Positions 10,895-23,311 of a stretch of DNA of 64,000 nt are shown one piece after another. Both the position numbers and the translations under genes were made by a program. How positions within the stretch are numbered: position 1 is the stretch's first letter; every line of letters starts with the position of its first letter. The DNA comes from Margaritispora aquatica (taxonomy: Eukaryota > Ascomycota > Leotiomycetes > Helotiales > Discinellaceae), in contig VJWN01000006.1 in the NCBI GenBank assembly GCA_007644065.1, positions 992,001 through 1,056,000 of the forward strand, in the 5' to 3' direction. The notes under the pieces were generated by a model, which was given only the letters and a program-made list of their open reading frames with translations, was not told where the DNA came from and ran no database searches.

Positions 10895-12522
10895 TCATCG
10901 CTTTGTATCGCGGTGCTTGAGCCTTGACGTTCTCCAGCCCTCATACCAAAGCTCTCTGCTTGCTTCCCTCAGTTCTCCTCGCCACTCGCTGAAGACAGCC
11001 TCCTTTAACCGGACAAAATCGCAATGTTCAGCGTTCATTGGATCTGCGAATCCCCAAGGAAACTTTCTGCCAATAACACCGGGTTCGTAGATATCAGGAC
11101 TGATGATCGACAATGGAAGGTACGGGATTTCTGCGGAGTCGAAATCTGATTCTGCACGTCTGTGACGGCGCACGGAGCCTGAAGACATGCGTTTCGAATT
11201 AGGCGATGATGTGACAGGTTCAGGGCTTTGAATTGGAAGGTCATCGCCTGAGGTCTTGCCCTCATCTGAGTCCTCTTCTTCGTCTCTCTCCTCGATACGA
11301 CTCGTGCGTCTTGGGCTATCGGGTTCAAAGTCGTCAAGACCGAGAGCTTCTAGAGGATCCAGGTTGGCCTTGCGTAAGCTATCCCACACAGTCTTCTTGA
11401 GATAGGTCATGTGTGCTGTAGTGATCGTATCGGCTTTGGAGATCACAGGAACGACGGTTGTCTTGCCCTGTAATGTGCGCAGAACCTGCAGATCCAAGTC
11501 CTCATCCAATCCACCAATAATGCGAGGTGGTGTAGTATATTTGGAGCTGCCATTTGCGGCATGTGCTTTCGCAACTGCGATATTTTGATCGAGACGAAGA
11601 GGGTCTAGAAGAAGGAACACGCAGTGAATGTGTGTATCTTGAACACCAGGTGCGCGAACGACTTTCATCTCCTCTGTGAAGGTCTCCTCAAACTTGCTCT
11701 CCAAGAACGAAGACATTTCCCGCAATTGCAGATCAACCATGTTCTTCTCCATACCCTCAGAATCCCAGATTGTCAGACCAATGCGCTCGCCGTCAATTTC
11801 AGTCTCCAGAAAATGTGATTCGAAGTTTCCAGACTTGGGGTTTTGTGGTGCAAATATGTCATCCACCAGCTCAATTGGTCGGTTTCCTCGTCTCTTAGGA
11901 GGCAGAGCCAGAGAAGTCTTGAGGAAATTGAGGAAAGAGGTCTTTCCAGAAGATCGTGCACCAATGATTAGGATACTGGATATAGTCAGTTTATGCGTTA
12001 CTCTAGGGCGAGACGTGCAACTTACTTGAATGGAGTGGGGTCCTTCCTTCTGCGGACTCTACGAGGGCTGTTGATAGAGCTCACAGCACTGCTGGCATAA
12101 CTGTATCTACCACGATGTGTCATGCTCTCCGTTCGGGCATATGGATCGACCCATTCTCCATTCCGGCTGCCATTTGTGTTGGGAATGGGAGGAACTGGTG
12201 GGATGCCCACGGCACCATTGCGTCCATTTTGTTCCATTGAAACGCGATCGTTTCCCGTCTTCCCTGAGATGATAGCGATTGAGTCTGGACGATCGTCTCC
12301 GCCGAAAGGAAGGGTTGGTTGTTTCTGGCCGTTGTAGAGATCTGGGAGACGTGGTGGGGATTTGGGGATGGCAGCTAACTCCTGACGCCTGCGCTCTAGT
12401 TCCTGTTCGCGAGCAAGTGCCTGTTGCTTCTTGCTTGGTTTGAGTTCGCCAGATTTTCGACGAAGCAATCCGCCGAGGGAGGTACGACGGTGCGTGTCGG
12501 GGGGCGACGTTGAAGAAACCAT
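10895..12522 (-). CDS. aspE: Septin, divergent AspE-like (group 5) type
   Basis: Two exons on the minus strand, 12522-12026 and 11975-10895, with a 50-nt intron, encode about 525 residues. Septins are GTP-binding proteins that form filaments at septa and the cell cortex. A proline- and charge-rich N-terminal extension of about 165 residues precedes the GTPase domain. The P-loop GARSSGKT is at about 171-178, split from the extension by the intron. The G3 position reads DSEG near 237 instead of the usual DTPG, and the G4 motif SKAD is at about 345-348. The septin unique element near 470-515 is recognisable (FPWGFADPMNAEHCDF, ELWYEGWRTSRL). An acidic Ser-rich insertion lies before it (EERDEEEDSDEGKTSGDD). 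The divergence and the absence of a long C-terminal coiled coil fit the filamentous-fungus AspE class. The gene symbol is inferred by resemblance. Confidence 0.85.
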
Positions 12523-15500
12523 ATTGACTGGATATCAATGCGTCTCAGGGTGGCAGGGATGGACGAGTGATTTTGGATGAGTTGTGGATTTAAGCCAAAT
12601 TACTTCAAAATGAAGGTCTTGTCGAATGGGTTTGATGTGTTGTTCAAATATAATGAATGACTGGTGGTAGGTGATCTGCGCCTGAGATCGTCTTCAGCCG
12701 CAGATGTTGCTGTAGATGGTGTGAGAAATGGGATATCTCGTGTTCGACCAGGTCGCGCTTTGGGGGAAGCTGAATTGATCAGAGTCGCCAATTGAGAACT
12801 AGTGAAGGTGAAGGTGAATTAGATGTTGTCAAGATGCAGGTGTGCATCTGCGAACAGACTTCCGCGATGCAAAAAGAGTTTGGATATCAGGACTCGCACG
12901 AGCAGTTCGGTCTGTGTTGTGGTTGCTGGCAGGTAGGTGGTGGGAAGAAAGTCGAAAGTAAGGTAAGGTAGTGTCGGGAGATGATACCAGCGCGGACTAA
13001 GGCGGTTTGGATGGGAAATAAAGAACACTCGGTGCGGATGGTGAAGGAATCAGATACCGTTGTGCCTGTGATATTATACACACCAAAACACGAATGGGAA
13101 GAAAGAGTGAAAGATATTATCTCCTGGAGGATACTGGTCCTCACACGATAGATAATATCTGGGAGAAAAAAGGCAGCTTCCGTGTTGCTGCTGATGCTGC
13201 GTGCTGCTGCGAGTCTCAGGGGAAAGTATCCTATCCTTTTGAGCCTGTCGAGCGTGTTGAGCCCTGCTGCAGCCTTTGGATGTGCTTGATGCCTGTCATG
13301 AAATTCTGGTCTGGGTTGAGGGTGAACCAATCGCGCATACTGTCTAAGACCCTGCCGCTCCTCGTGAAAATGAACCCCTGACAAATCGGACATTTTGGAA
13401 TTCCCCCCATGCATGGAAAAGACCACAGCGAGACAAGAGACTTAGAGACATGCAGGACAGGACTGGACTGGACTGGACTGGACTGGACTGGACAGCTGGA
13501 AAAAGGTGCAGAAAAGGATGTTTCAAGAAAAGACAAGGAAACCGAGTGCATGAATTGGTTCCTCACATGCCGGTGCTGGTACTTGTGCTGGTGCTGGTTT
13601 CTACTAGTTAATCTGAGATATCAGAGGTCTTTTTTTATTTCATTTTTTAATCCATTTGAAAAAAAAGATTACTCTTCTTCAAAACCACTAATCTATAATC
13701 TACTTGATTATTTCGAAATTCTCACCTCCTTCATTTCGTTCTGGCTTGTGCTTGTGCTTGTGCTTGTACACTTGCTTAACCATGTGAATCCTGCAGCAGA
13801 GTCCTCCCTCCCCAGACCAAGCCAAGGGCATCCATCCATCTCCATCTCCATGTCCATCCATCTCTTCTTTGTCACGTTTCGGGCACCCACCTTAGTTGTA
13901 CGGAATAGGGATAAAATGTCTTTCTTTTATGGGGTCAGTGCCAGTCAGTCACCAGGCGAGTGTTTAGTCTTTGGGGCACTTTGGAAACTTGGCGAGGTCG
14001 TACGTACCGTGCATGCTGCCATGTGTTTCCCTCGCTCACAGCCACAGCTACGGAGGGACAGCATCAAGCATCAAGCATTTAGATAAAGTATTTTCGTATC
14101 CAAAAAGCAAAAAAGCCTATCGTCTCGTTTTTCGGCACTCGCATAAGGCAAGAGGTAGTGTGGTGTGAGTGTCTGTCTTGATCCATCCCATTGACTCTCC
14201 CCCGCATAACAGAACGCAAAAGGGTCCATTTCATACCCCTCCATCTTACATATTTCCATATTGCTTTTCCATCATCAACATCATTGCCTCTCGAAAAGCG
14301 AAAAGCGGGCTTAAGGGGATCGACAAATCAAGCGCGTTCCGCCTTTCATTGCATGGAACACCTTACACCAAGTCCATATATCGGGGCCACCCCTTAATGC
14401 AACTGATACACCCCACGTGACCCGCAGAGGTTTGATGTCCCAGCCCGAGTTCATGCACACTCTGCTTTGGGACGAAGATCTCTTCTTGGTGGAAGATTCT
14501 TTTGTGAACATCTGTGCGAAAAGGAGGGAGATTTGCACGAACTCTCTCGGATGGAAAAGCTTTATTTAGACTTTCTTACCCACGTCAAACGTCATCCATC
14601 CTCCTGTATGATGATGTCCCCCTCTGCGCCTGTAAGCGAGGTGTGCGAGGAAAATCCCATATAAATGAGGAACTCTAGGAGGCCAGCGAAGCGAGACTAG
14701 CGATTACCTAGTAAGATCTGTACTTAGGGTAGATAGTTAAGCATGGAAAGCGAGCAATAGATAGAATAGCTCGAGATAACCATTGCGCCGCCATGAGGCA
14801 CACAATGATGGAAGTAGACGTCACTACATATGAACCCAAGACAAATAGACTGCAAGTTCACCCAAGCTGCATCAAAAATGGCATATAATTGCTTTTCACC
14901 CATGAACCAAATCTCGCATCTCATCTCAACTCATCTGAACCTGTCTCGCCAGTCTCGCCTCATATCGTCTCACTAGGTACTCAGCCTCAATTATCTCTCG
15001 ACAATCAAGTTTCTTTCTTTCCTTCCTTCCCCTTTTCTTTGCCTCTCAACTCAATACCCCGAGACACATTTTTTCTCAAGTAAAGTGTAAGTCACTTTCC
15101 GCCACCGATCATCCTAACAGGCCAAGCAAAGCACGCACGCCGCCTTGTACGCACTCTCCTATCCAGAGAAAACCCCTTGTCGGTATGACATGCAGAAACC
15201 TGAACTAACCCCTCCTACCTACCATGCGCGAGATCTCGATAGCGCTCCCTCGCCACCAATCTCGTGAGCGGCAGGTGACACGACTCCAGTCTGCGCGGCA
15301 CTGTGGAACACTGCACGAAAGGCAGATCTCCTGTTTGTATGTTTACGTATAGCAATGGCACTTTATCTATACAATGCGAAGCTAAGAGGCAAATTTGAAT
15401 GTGCTGTTGATACTTGTTGATTGGCATCTCTTCTAACTATGAACAGAGCGGGATTTGCCAACTTAGCTCTGAAACTTGAATGAACTCAACGCCGTGTCTA

Positions 15501-15593
15501 TGCAATGAACCGCTTGCCCATTTCCTTGCGGCAACGCTTCGTCTAACGTGAGCCGATCATCATATAATACAACCCAACCAGGGTATTCCTCTT
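12523..15593. other. Long repeat-rich intergenic region
   Basis: No supported gene in 3 kb. A 63-codon minus-strand ORF at 12600-12791 just upstream of the septin has protein-like composition and might be a leader ORF or extra exon, but I could not join it in frame. Low-complexity DNA includes a GGACT tandem repeat, GTGCTTGTGCTT-type repeats near 13745-13770 and CATCCATCTC repeats near 13835-13865. A 225-codon plus-strand ORF at 13409-14086 runs through these repeats and is most likely fortuitous. Confidence 0.45.
13459..13493. repeat. GGACT pentanucleotide tandem repeat
   Basis: About seven copies of the 5-bp unit GGACT, nearly perfect. Confidence 0.9.
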
Positions 15594-17772
15594 CTATCCC
15601 TCAAAAACAGAATGCTGCAATTCCACCCCGAATTGGTCTTTTGCGATATATCTCATCTGCTTCTCAAGATCATCCTCCATCCCATCCCCAAATCCAAAAG
15701 CTTGTCTGAACTTGCTGGTATAAAACACCAAATCAGTGCTGAATAGGACAACCCGGAAGAGAAGATGTCTCCATGCATTCACTAGCCTCTCGCTAAAGCT
15801 CAGATCTTTGCTCTCAATGAGACTCCTGCTGGCCCATGAACCTGTGATCTTGATCCTGTTGACTGGAGACCCGAGGAACTGATTATTGCCCTGCACGATA
15901 CGCATGTTGCGTCCGATGAACATCAGCTCTCGAGGAAACTTGTCTTCCTGAGATAAAACTTCACGAATTCCTTGGCGCATACGTTCCTGAACTTCGTAAT
16001 GTCGCTCTGAAGCAGTCTTGCCTTTGAGCTCACCAGTGATTCGACTTTTGGTGCTGTTGTCTCCACCCTCGTAAGGTTTCATCAAGGTAGCGCTAGCGAA
16101 GAGATCCGGTGCCTTGATTCCCCAAGCGTTGGTGATATCTTTGAGAGTGGCGTTGTCAAAAGTCATAATTGCGGTCCAGAACTTGCTGTACTGGTATCGA
16201 AACTCGGGAGTCATATTGACGTATAGACCGTGATCGATAAGGACAAGTTCTGGTTTACCGTTCGGCATACGTCTGATGAAGATATTTCCAGGATGAGGAT
16301 CACAATGTACCACACCCCAAAGGAACATCTGCGCAGAAAAGAGGTCCACCATAGTGTTCATGACATCCTTTAGGGAAAGCCCAAGACCACCCTTCTTGGT
16401 ACGGCCTTTCCATTCGTCGCGGTCTGGCTTCAAAAGACCTGTACCATCGTTGCTGCGAGTTGCTTGTACAGGCTCTGGAAGAGCGGTTCCAGTGGATCCA
16501 GGAGAGCCTTTCCCATAACCACCATACCAATTTCCAGTCAATGCCTCCTTGTCCCATAATCTTACACCTTCAATCCACTCTGTGGTCATGATTCGTTTCG
16601 ATGAAAGGTCCCTATAGACTTCTGGAATATAGACGCGACCTCGAAGACGAGGTTCGCCTGCTACAAGTTCTCGCATCTTCTCCGAATTATTTGCTTCGTT
16701 CACAAAATCAGTCTCCAGTTCTAGTCGCTCTGCAATATATGGTACCAGGTTGTAGAGCGGCAGATCAAAGTACCATGTGTAGACCTTCATCATGACTTTG
16801 AAAGACCACAGGTCCCAAGAGACCTGCTGTGCAATCTCCCTCTTTTGGACTTTGATAGCAACCTCTCTCCCATCCGGTAGTCGTGCCCAATGGACTTGGG
16901 CTACTGATGCCGATGCTCTGGCTCTCTTCTCCATGACCCCCATACCCTTCTCGTTGGTAAAACTGACTCCAAAGACTTCTTCTGGGCTCTTGCCCCCAAA
17001 CTCTTCTCTAATCACTTTCTCAACATCGCTCCAAGGATTCTGAGGTGCATCATCAAACATCTTTGAGAACATCTGGAGACCAGTTAGTTTATATTTCATC
17101 TCTACACTCCCAATACATCATGGGGATTAAATAGATCCAACGATCACAATTTAAAATTCAAGTTTTAGAGTTCAAAGAAATTCGTACCTTTTGAAATTCA
17201 GGTGGGAGAACGGCACTTTGCATGGCAATGGCTTGCCCAATTTTCAAGTACAGCCCACCATTCTGATGTAAAAGATTAAAGAGCCGTTCTGCACTCCTCC
17301 TATGCAAATCCACAATCGAACCGCCGAACCATGGCTCCGGTCGAAAATTGATCTTGTAGTCGGCAGCAACTAAAACTCCCAATCCGAAGGTTCTTAGGGA
17401 GCGCGATATGGATGACGCATAGAATTGACTATCGATAAAGTAGAAGGTCCCCGTCACTATCGAGACGTACAATAACCGTCGCCCCCATTTAATCGACCGT
17501 TTATATTGCTTTGCTGGCGCAGCTTTCCCTAGCGACTCTGGAGTTGGTGGCACGAATGGCTGATATCTCTGAGTCTGCAAACCCCTCTGTGGCACTCTAG
17601 CTCTGGCGGCGCTCCATATCTGGAAGCTTGAGGGTCTTTGGGAGGCGCTGATCGATCGACGAGAGACTTGCGAAAGTTGGTACAGAAACCCTCTAGATGT
17701 TAGGGAACGGAACGAGGAGCTGTGGTTAGTAACAAACTTGCGTGGACACAGTCCTGCTATGCGCATGGACAT
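15594..17772 (-). CDS. MCP2: Mitochondrial ABC1/UbiB-family atypical kinase, ADCK1/MCP2-like
   Basis: Two exons on the minus strand, 17772-17188 and 17072-15594, with a 115-nt intron, encode about 687 residues. The open frame extends up to 17913, but the ATG at 17772 gives a basic, Ser-rich presequence (MSMRIAGLCPRKFVTNHSSS) typical of mitochondrial import, so I prefer it. Family motifs: KIGQ of the N-terminal extension (GLYLKIGQAIAMQS), the Ala/Ser-rich replacement of the P-loop (ASASVAQVH), the VAIKVQ lysine, the acidic NEANNSEKM helix, a catalytic loop HCDPHPGNIF, and DHGLY where classical kinases have DFG. DHGLY points to the ADCK1/Mcp2 branch rather than Coq8. Yeast Mcp2 is implicated in mitochondrial lipid homeostasis; the same role here is inferred. 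An inserted low-complexity segment (about YGKGSPGSTGTALPEP) sits within the kinase fold. Confidence 0.88.
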
Positions 17773-19818
17773 TGCTTTGAAAAAGGTGCATGTGTCTGAA
17801 GCTTCGAAAAATGCTCTTGTGATGATGATATATTGACATATGGGAGACTTCTCGCCCACCGTACGGAGATAGCTATATCCGACTCGGTGATCTCCAATCG
17901 GCGCCGAGGACACTACTGCACTACAGGTTCCGTCGGACCGTTCAATTGTGGGCGAGCGTCGACTTCAATTTGCCGAAGACAAGGAGATGGTAGAGGGGGG
18001 CTTGAAGAGAGATTCACCGTTTTCGGTGACAGAATGTATATAAGGTAGGTAGGTAGGTAGGTAGGTTGATAGTTTGATAGTTTACCTTTCAACTGATATC
18101 TGTGTATTGTCTTTGGCAAAGACAATTATGATCTGACAAGAATGTTTCCATGAATATCTGCGTGAACTCTTCTTGTTATGATAGGGAGGTGGTCCATCTG
18201 TTGAGCTTTCAAACGTTTGACTTTAATTTCCAATTCATGCGACTTCTACGCGAGCGAGTCTGGACCTTAGTAGTACCTACTCGGTAGCTTCTTCAGCTGA
18301 GGCTTTTTGGAATGAACATCATGACTGTGAGACATCATATGCACGCGGTACCTGAGTACCGTATGACGAACGAGAACCGATGATCTGGAGATGATAAGTT
18401 ACCTTACTGTTTGCTACAGTACCTTAAGTTTATCTATTGGAGCAGGATTGCTTACAGTAGGTAACATGGAAGCTGACAGTGACAGTATTGTGGGGGATTA
18501 TAAAAATGATAAGACCAAACCGAGATATCACCATAAATTAGGGGGTACAGTATGTGTAAGGATAACAAAAAGTAATCTCTAATCCATCACCCCCCAAGAC
18601 AGATTTTGTCGCATGAATGCCTGCTTATAATGTAATCTTTGATAAGAGGCTATCGAAAGTACAGTGCAGTACATACTGTACAGCACTTCTATGGGGCACT
18701 CCTACAGCATGGGATCTTGATCGAGTGATGAGAAGGTCCACAGCTGCTTTTCTTTGCGTCCGTTACAGAAGTTGAGAACAACGTAACAGGTAAAAATAGT
18801 GGCGGAGCGTTTTCGATTTTCAGAACCTCACCTGTAGGCTGGAAGCACTACTGTCCGGTACTGTCCTGGTCACAGCAAACGGTCTCACTTCTCGAAACCT
18901 CGATTAAGTTTCTTCCCATCCAAGCTCACTTCACCCTCACCTCACCTTCATATTCGAGACATTGGGGCAAAAGCACAGGCCGATTCGGCATCAATTTGGC
19001 ACCCTTTCCCCATCCGTCCTCGTCATTTTCTACCACAGAATAATCAACCTCACTTCATACTACCACCGTACCACCGTACCACCAAACCAAACTGCTGTTC
19101 ACGACCACTCCTTCATTCCAAGATTTTCACTTCTTACCTGGGACTGTAAGGGAGTGTAGTGTAGTGTAGTGTAGGTGCTTGACACGAATGAACACTTCCA
19201 TTTACCCACACCAACCAATCCCCAAGGCTAAACTACTTTCTTCGGCGGGTCTGGGAGGTGTAGGTGCTGTGGGCCATTGGAGGATCCGACGGGAACCTGA
19301 CTGCGGTACGAAGTAGTTGCATGAAGGAGACGACAGAAGACCGTATTCATCGACAACTTGGAAGTTGGAAGAGATCACCATAGACACCACACCCAAAGTC
19401 GCAAGGTCTTGAGAGCTTCGATTGCGTGGCTGGACTAGCTCTCTGCCAGCCTTCTAGAACCATTCGTGCCACTAAAGAATTGCACGAACTACCCGTCAAC
19501 ACTCCCACCTTGTGGCTCCTCGAATCCCTCCTCGAAGAACAATCGATTATCATTCACGATCTTCAATCTGCGACCTTAGGATTCACCATACGATACACTC
19601 CACCATCGCGCCCAGTGATGGATATTGAGGCGACAACGAATTAGTAACGCACTGTTGAGGAAGACCAATGCGATCATCATATTAAGACGTTACAGCGCTC
19701 CTCGAAGACGACAACCTTTTCGTGCGCATTGAATATCCCCCAACGAGACAAATTGGCCGCGTCTTAAGGGCGTCGGCATCAACAATCTTTCCAGTACTGC
19801 GAACTTCCCAATCTCAAG
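17773..19818. promoter_or_regulatory. Divergent intergenic region between MCP2-like and palI genes
   Basis: Both flanking genes are transcribed away from this 2-kb region, so both promoters must lie here. It holds a GTAG tandem repeat, several GTACC/TACAGTAC words between about 18345 and 18690, and a GTAGTGTA repeat near 19153-19175. The small ORFs are not convincing. No specific factor site can be assigned. Confidence 0.5.
18043..18066. repeat. AGGT tetranucleotide tandem repeat
   Basis: About six copies of the unit AGGT, located in the leader or promoter region of the MCP2-like gene. Confidence 0.85.
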
Positions 19819-22107
19819 ATGTTGCGACCAGCAACCCCCCTCACAATACTGCTGTTTGGAGCCTTTGGATTGCTGCTGATATCCGTCATATCGACGCCTA
19901 TCATCAAGTCAATTCCCCTAGCCTCGTTTGGAGGGGTAGACTTTGGCGTGTTTGGTTATTGTCAAGGCGATATATGCAGCAGTATTGAGATTGGATACGA
20001 TACAAGTAAGTACGCTCGAGAGCGTTGCTCCAATGCGCAACCGATCAGATTCATAGAGAAATGCTAATGCCGCTCAACCCTACAGAGAGTTTATTCAGCG
20101 ACACCCAATCTGCAAGTTTCGATCTGCCATCTGGTACTAGAGCCACACTTTCTGCAATTCTCATCGTCCATCCTGTTGCAGCATTATTCACATTGATAAT
20201 GCTCATACTCTCGGCAACTGCTCACTTTCACGCTCCGTCGCATTCTCCTCGTTACTTGCTTGGTGTTTTCATATTAAGTATATTAACGTTGATTCTCGCT
20301 CTACTGGCTTTCCTCATCGATGTGTTGCTATTTGTTCCCCATATGGCCTGGGGCTCTTATTTGGTCTTAGCAGCGACTATTTTGATTGCCATGAGCGGTA
20401 TTGTCTCTTGTGCAATGAGAAGAACTCTCGTTAGCCGCAAAGCTCGAAAGCGCCGTATCCAAGAGAATGCCGAGATGAATGGGGAGAACTTCTACAATAG
20501 ACAGGGCACGGGACCTCTTCCACCTGGAGATGCTAGCAATACCTTGGTCAATTCGTCTGTCAACGATAAACAACCTTCCTTCGCAACATTCGATATGGTG
20601 AAGCCAACATCGGATCGAGTTAGTGATGAGAGAATACCATTGACCACAAGAACACCAACCGAAACATCACCCTCTGCAAATGCACCATCAGGAATGACGA
20701 CAACTGACAGATATGGTAACCCTTCCAATTCGATGGGTACAAGCCCTCCCAGAGAGCAGTTCAGAGATCAATATGGTAATCCTATTGCACCACCCCCAGT
20801 ACCTTATGGATCGAGGAGTCGTGACCCATCAGCCGATCCTTCTTTGGATCGTCAATACTCGGAGACATCCATGGGCTCTAGAGGTCGGGGAGGGATGCCG
20901 CCACCAGGAGGCTACAGAGGACGGGGGGGGTTTCCACCAAACGGACGAGGGGGTTACGGACAACCGAGGGGAGGATACGGTCCAAGAGGTGGCTATGGTG
21001 GCCAGAGGGGTGGTTACAGCGGTCCTTACAGAGGAGGCATGAATGATGGTATGAGAGGTGGTAGAGGTGGGCCGAATCCAAATTATGGGCCTCCACGAAA
21101 TGGATCAGGATATGATGCTAGAGATCCTTCTCCAGCTGGACCATATGGTCGGATGCCTGCACCTATACAACAACCTGGGCCCATTTACGGACGCGATGCA
21201 TATGGTACGCCTCCACCAGTCGGCCAATACGCTACTTATAATCCAGACTTGGATAGAGATGACCTTCCCCGAGCAGAATCACCACCACCATTGCCGACCA
21301 TGGCTATAGCTGGGCCAGTTGGGCAAGCGATTGAGATGGATGCTTCTACAGGAAGTCCATCTGTAGCACCGAAAGGGTTTGGTCAGTATGGGAATATTAG
21401 AGAGAGTGATGGAGATGTCGCTGGAATGGTTGGATTACAACAGCAGAGACTTCAGAGAGAGACGATACAAAGCGAATCAAGCAGATACAGCACAGAAGAG
21501 TAGGTCGTTGAAGAGCCCTCAAAAGAAATAATCTAACATCCATAGTGCCTATGTACCTCCCCGACAAGCCTGGGGGCAAAACGGACGTTCTTCTCCCTTA
21601 AACCAGCCTGTAGAACTACCTAGTCCAGTAACAGCAACACATCAACGCACAAACTCTAGTGACAACTACTATGAAGATGTTGATCCACGGTTTGCGCAAC
21701 CGCCTCCACCCGCGCCTTCAGAGATACCTCAAGCTATGTCTTCAGGCTACCCACCAAACCAAGCATTAAGGCCTATACAGACGAATGGTGCCCGTGGTCT
21801 TGGTGACAGCACATCTTACGAGGATTTGCAATCCGGAGCTCGAAGTCCTGCAGAATCAGAGCGTTCCAATTTCACCTCGGTTTCCCAACGGGGTGTCAAC
21901 CCAAGGTGGAATGCTGCACAGAACTACGGACCCATGCCAACCAGACGTGCAGTCCCTCCCCAGAATGATATTCTTTTCAACTCGAACCCAGACTTCCAGC
22001 TCCCAGGGGGGAGGGGTGGACGGGGTGGACGAGGCGGTGGGATGAGAGGTGGAATGCCTGGGGGAATGGTTCCTTCCAGTGCATATCCAGGAGGAGGTCC
22101 TATGTAA
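19819..22107 (+). CDS. palI: palI/RIM9-family pH-response regulator, four-helix membrane protein
   Basis: Three exons, 19819-20005, 20086-21499 and 21546-22107, encode about 720 residues. palI/Rim9 assists the plasma-membrane sensor PalH/Rim21 in ambient-pH signalling. The first membrane helix (about 5-27, TILLFGAFGLLLISVIST) is followed by a Cys-containing extracellular loop with GVDFGVFGYCQ. Three more helices follow at about 83-106, 117-142 and 148-171, the SUR7/PalI arrangement. The long hydrophilic cytosolic tail contains a strong Arg-Gly-Gly region (GRGGYGQPRGGYGPRGGYGG) and a second RGG cluster near the C-terminus in exon 3 (GGRGGRGGRGGGMRGGM). The intron-2 donor (GTAGGT) follows TEE and exon 3 resumes in frame with AYVPPRQAWGQ; without this splice the tail would be truncated. 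RGG-rich tails occur in other fungal palI proteins as far as I recall. Confidence 0.9.
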
Positions 22108-23311
22108 ACACCTGGCCACCTCTCAAAGTTACTTCAAGTCGTCGAGCCTTCTCAACATTCAAGCACCAATTCACCTTCAATTAGATACCCCATTTCGACC
22201 ACCGTATCTACGTTCGCTCTCGTACATAATGGTTTCGCTTCACTTCCTACATTCACCAATTCTTTCTCATTAAATGTGTCAGCTTAGGGACATATGTTCT
22301 CACTGGATCGTCGGATATACGCTCACAGTATGGCGTTAAGTTGGAACGAATCTGCGTCTTGTTGCTCTAATACACGAGCACAAAATACGCGGCATCTTCG
22401 GCTAACATGGGTTTTTTCCTTTTATTTGAGGCCTTCTTGGGCATGCGTCGTTGTAAATACGACTGAGTATTGATTTTACGATCTCATCGTCAGGAGACAT
22501 CTTTTTACCCCCCGCCAATGATTGTGGATTTGAGATGGGGATCCGTTTGCAAAAGGGATGTTTGAATTGGACCTTTAGCTCAGGATCACTACCACAGGTG
22601 TAAATGCATGGTAACGTAGTGTTGTGCATAAAGCTATGTAGATAGACAGGAAGGCAAGCAACGTGGTAGTTAGCCTTCGAAATAACAGATATGATAAGCA
22701 AGATTACATTGTCTACTTGGTGACCACTTACCCTTCGCGTGATCTAAGAAGAGTGTGCGGAACGAGCATTCGTTCAAAATTGGAGCACTTGAAGCACGAA
22801 AGAGTGTCAGATACGGAGGACATGCCCCAGAGGTTGATGAGCTGCTTCTTCTTCGGAGAGAAACCTGAGGATACTCGCGATTAAACTATTGAAGCAATCT
22901 GACACCTCATATCTGAGATATAAAGCTGGGTGATGATCGATTGACGACATGAAAATAGTTAGATATATAGATAGTGTGATAAGTGACAGCATCTATCCGT
23001 CCTTTCCCCCAGTAAACGAGCCGTCCCTGTAATCATTTGCAATTCTCTACAAAATGAGGTTTACTTGACACGAATCATATTTTCTTCCAGAGCACATCTC
23101 GTTGATAAAAGCAGGTAGGCACCTTTAGTATAGGTAAGGTAGGTAGGTAGTGTAGAAATATCACATGACTCGCCTACACCTCCACCTCCACCTCACCTCG
23201 CTGCGTTGCACTGCGTCAAAACCATCTCCCCCTCACTTCATCACATCTACCTATCTACACTACACTACACGAAAGGCGCAACCCAACAGACGACACCCAC
23301 CTAGCGATGCG
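22108..23311. other. Intergenic region, no supported gene
   Basis: Lies between two tandem plus-strand genes. It contains palI 3' sequence, AGGTA-type repeats at about 23105-23150 and a C/T/A-rich stretch just before the next gene. A 99-codon minus-strand ORF at 22402-22701 has no recognisable domain. The frame of the next gene is also open from an upstream ATG at 23165. Confidence 0.4.

Noticed and set aside
13409..14086. 225-codon plus-strand ORF
   Set aside because: It is built over GGACT and GTGCTT-type repeats, has low-complexity Cys/Trp/Leu runs, no domain, and lies in repeat-rich intergenic DNA.
17773..17913. Extended N-terminus of the MCP2-like kinase from an ATG at 17913
   Set aside because: The extra 47 residues lack presequence character, and the ATG at 17772 gives a typical mitochondrial start. 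Not excluded without transcript data.
22402..22701. 99-codon minus-strand ORF between palI and the dehydratase
   Set aside because: No domain, and it overlaps presumed palI 3' sequence.
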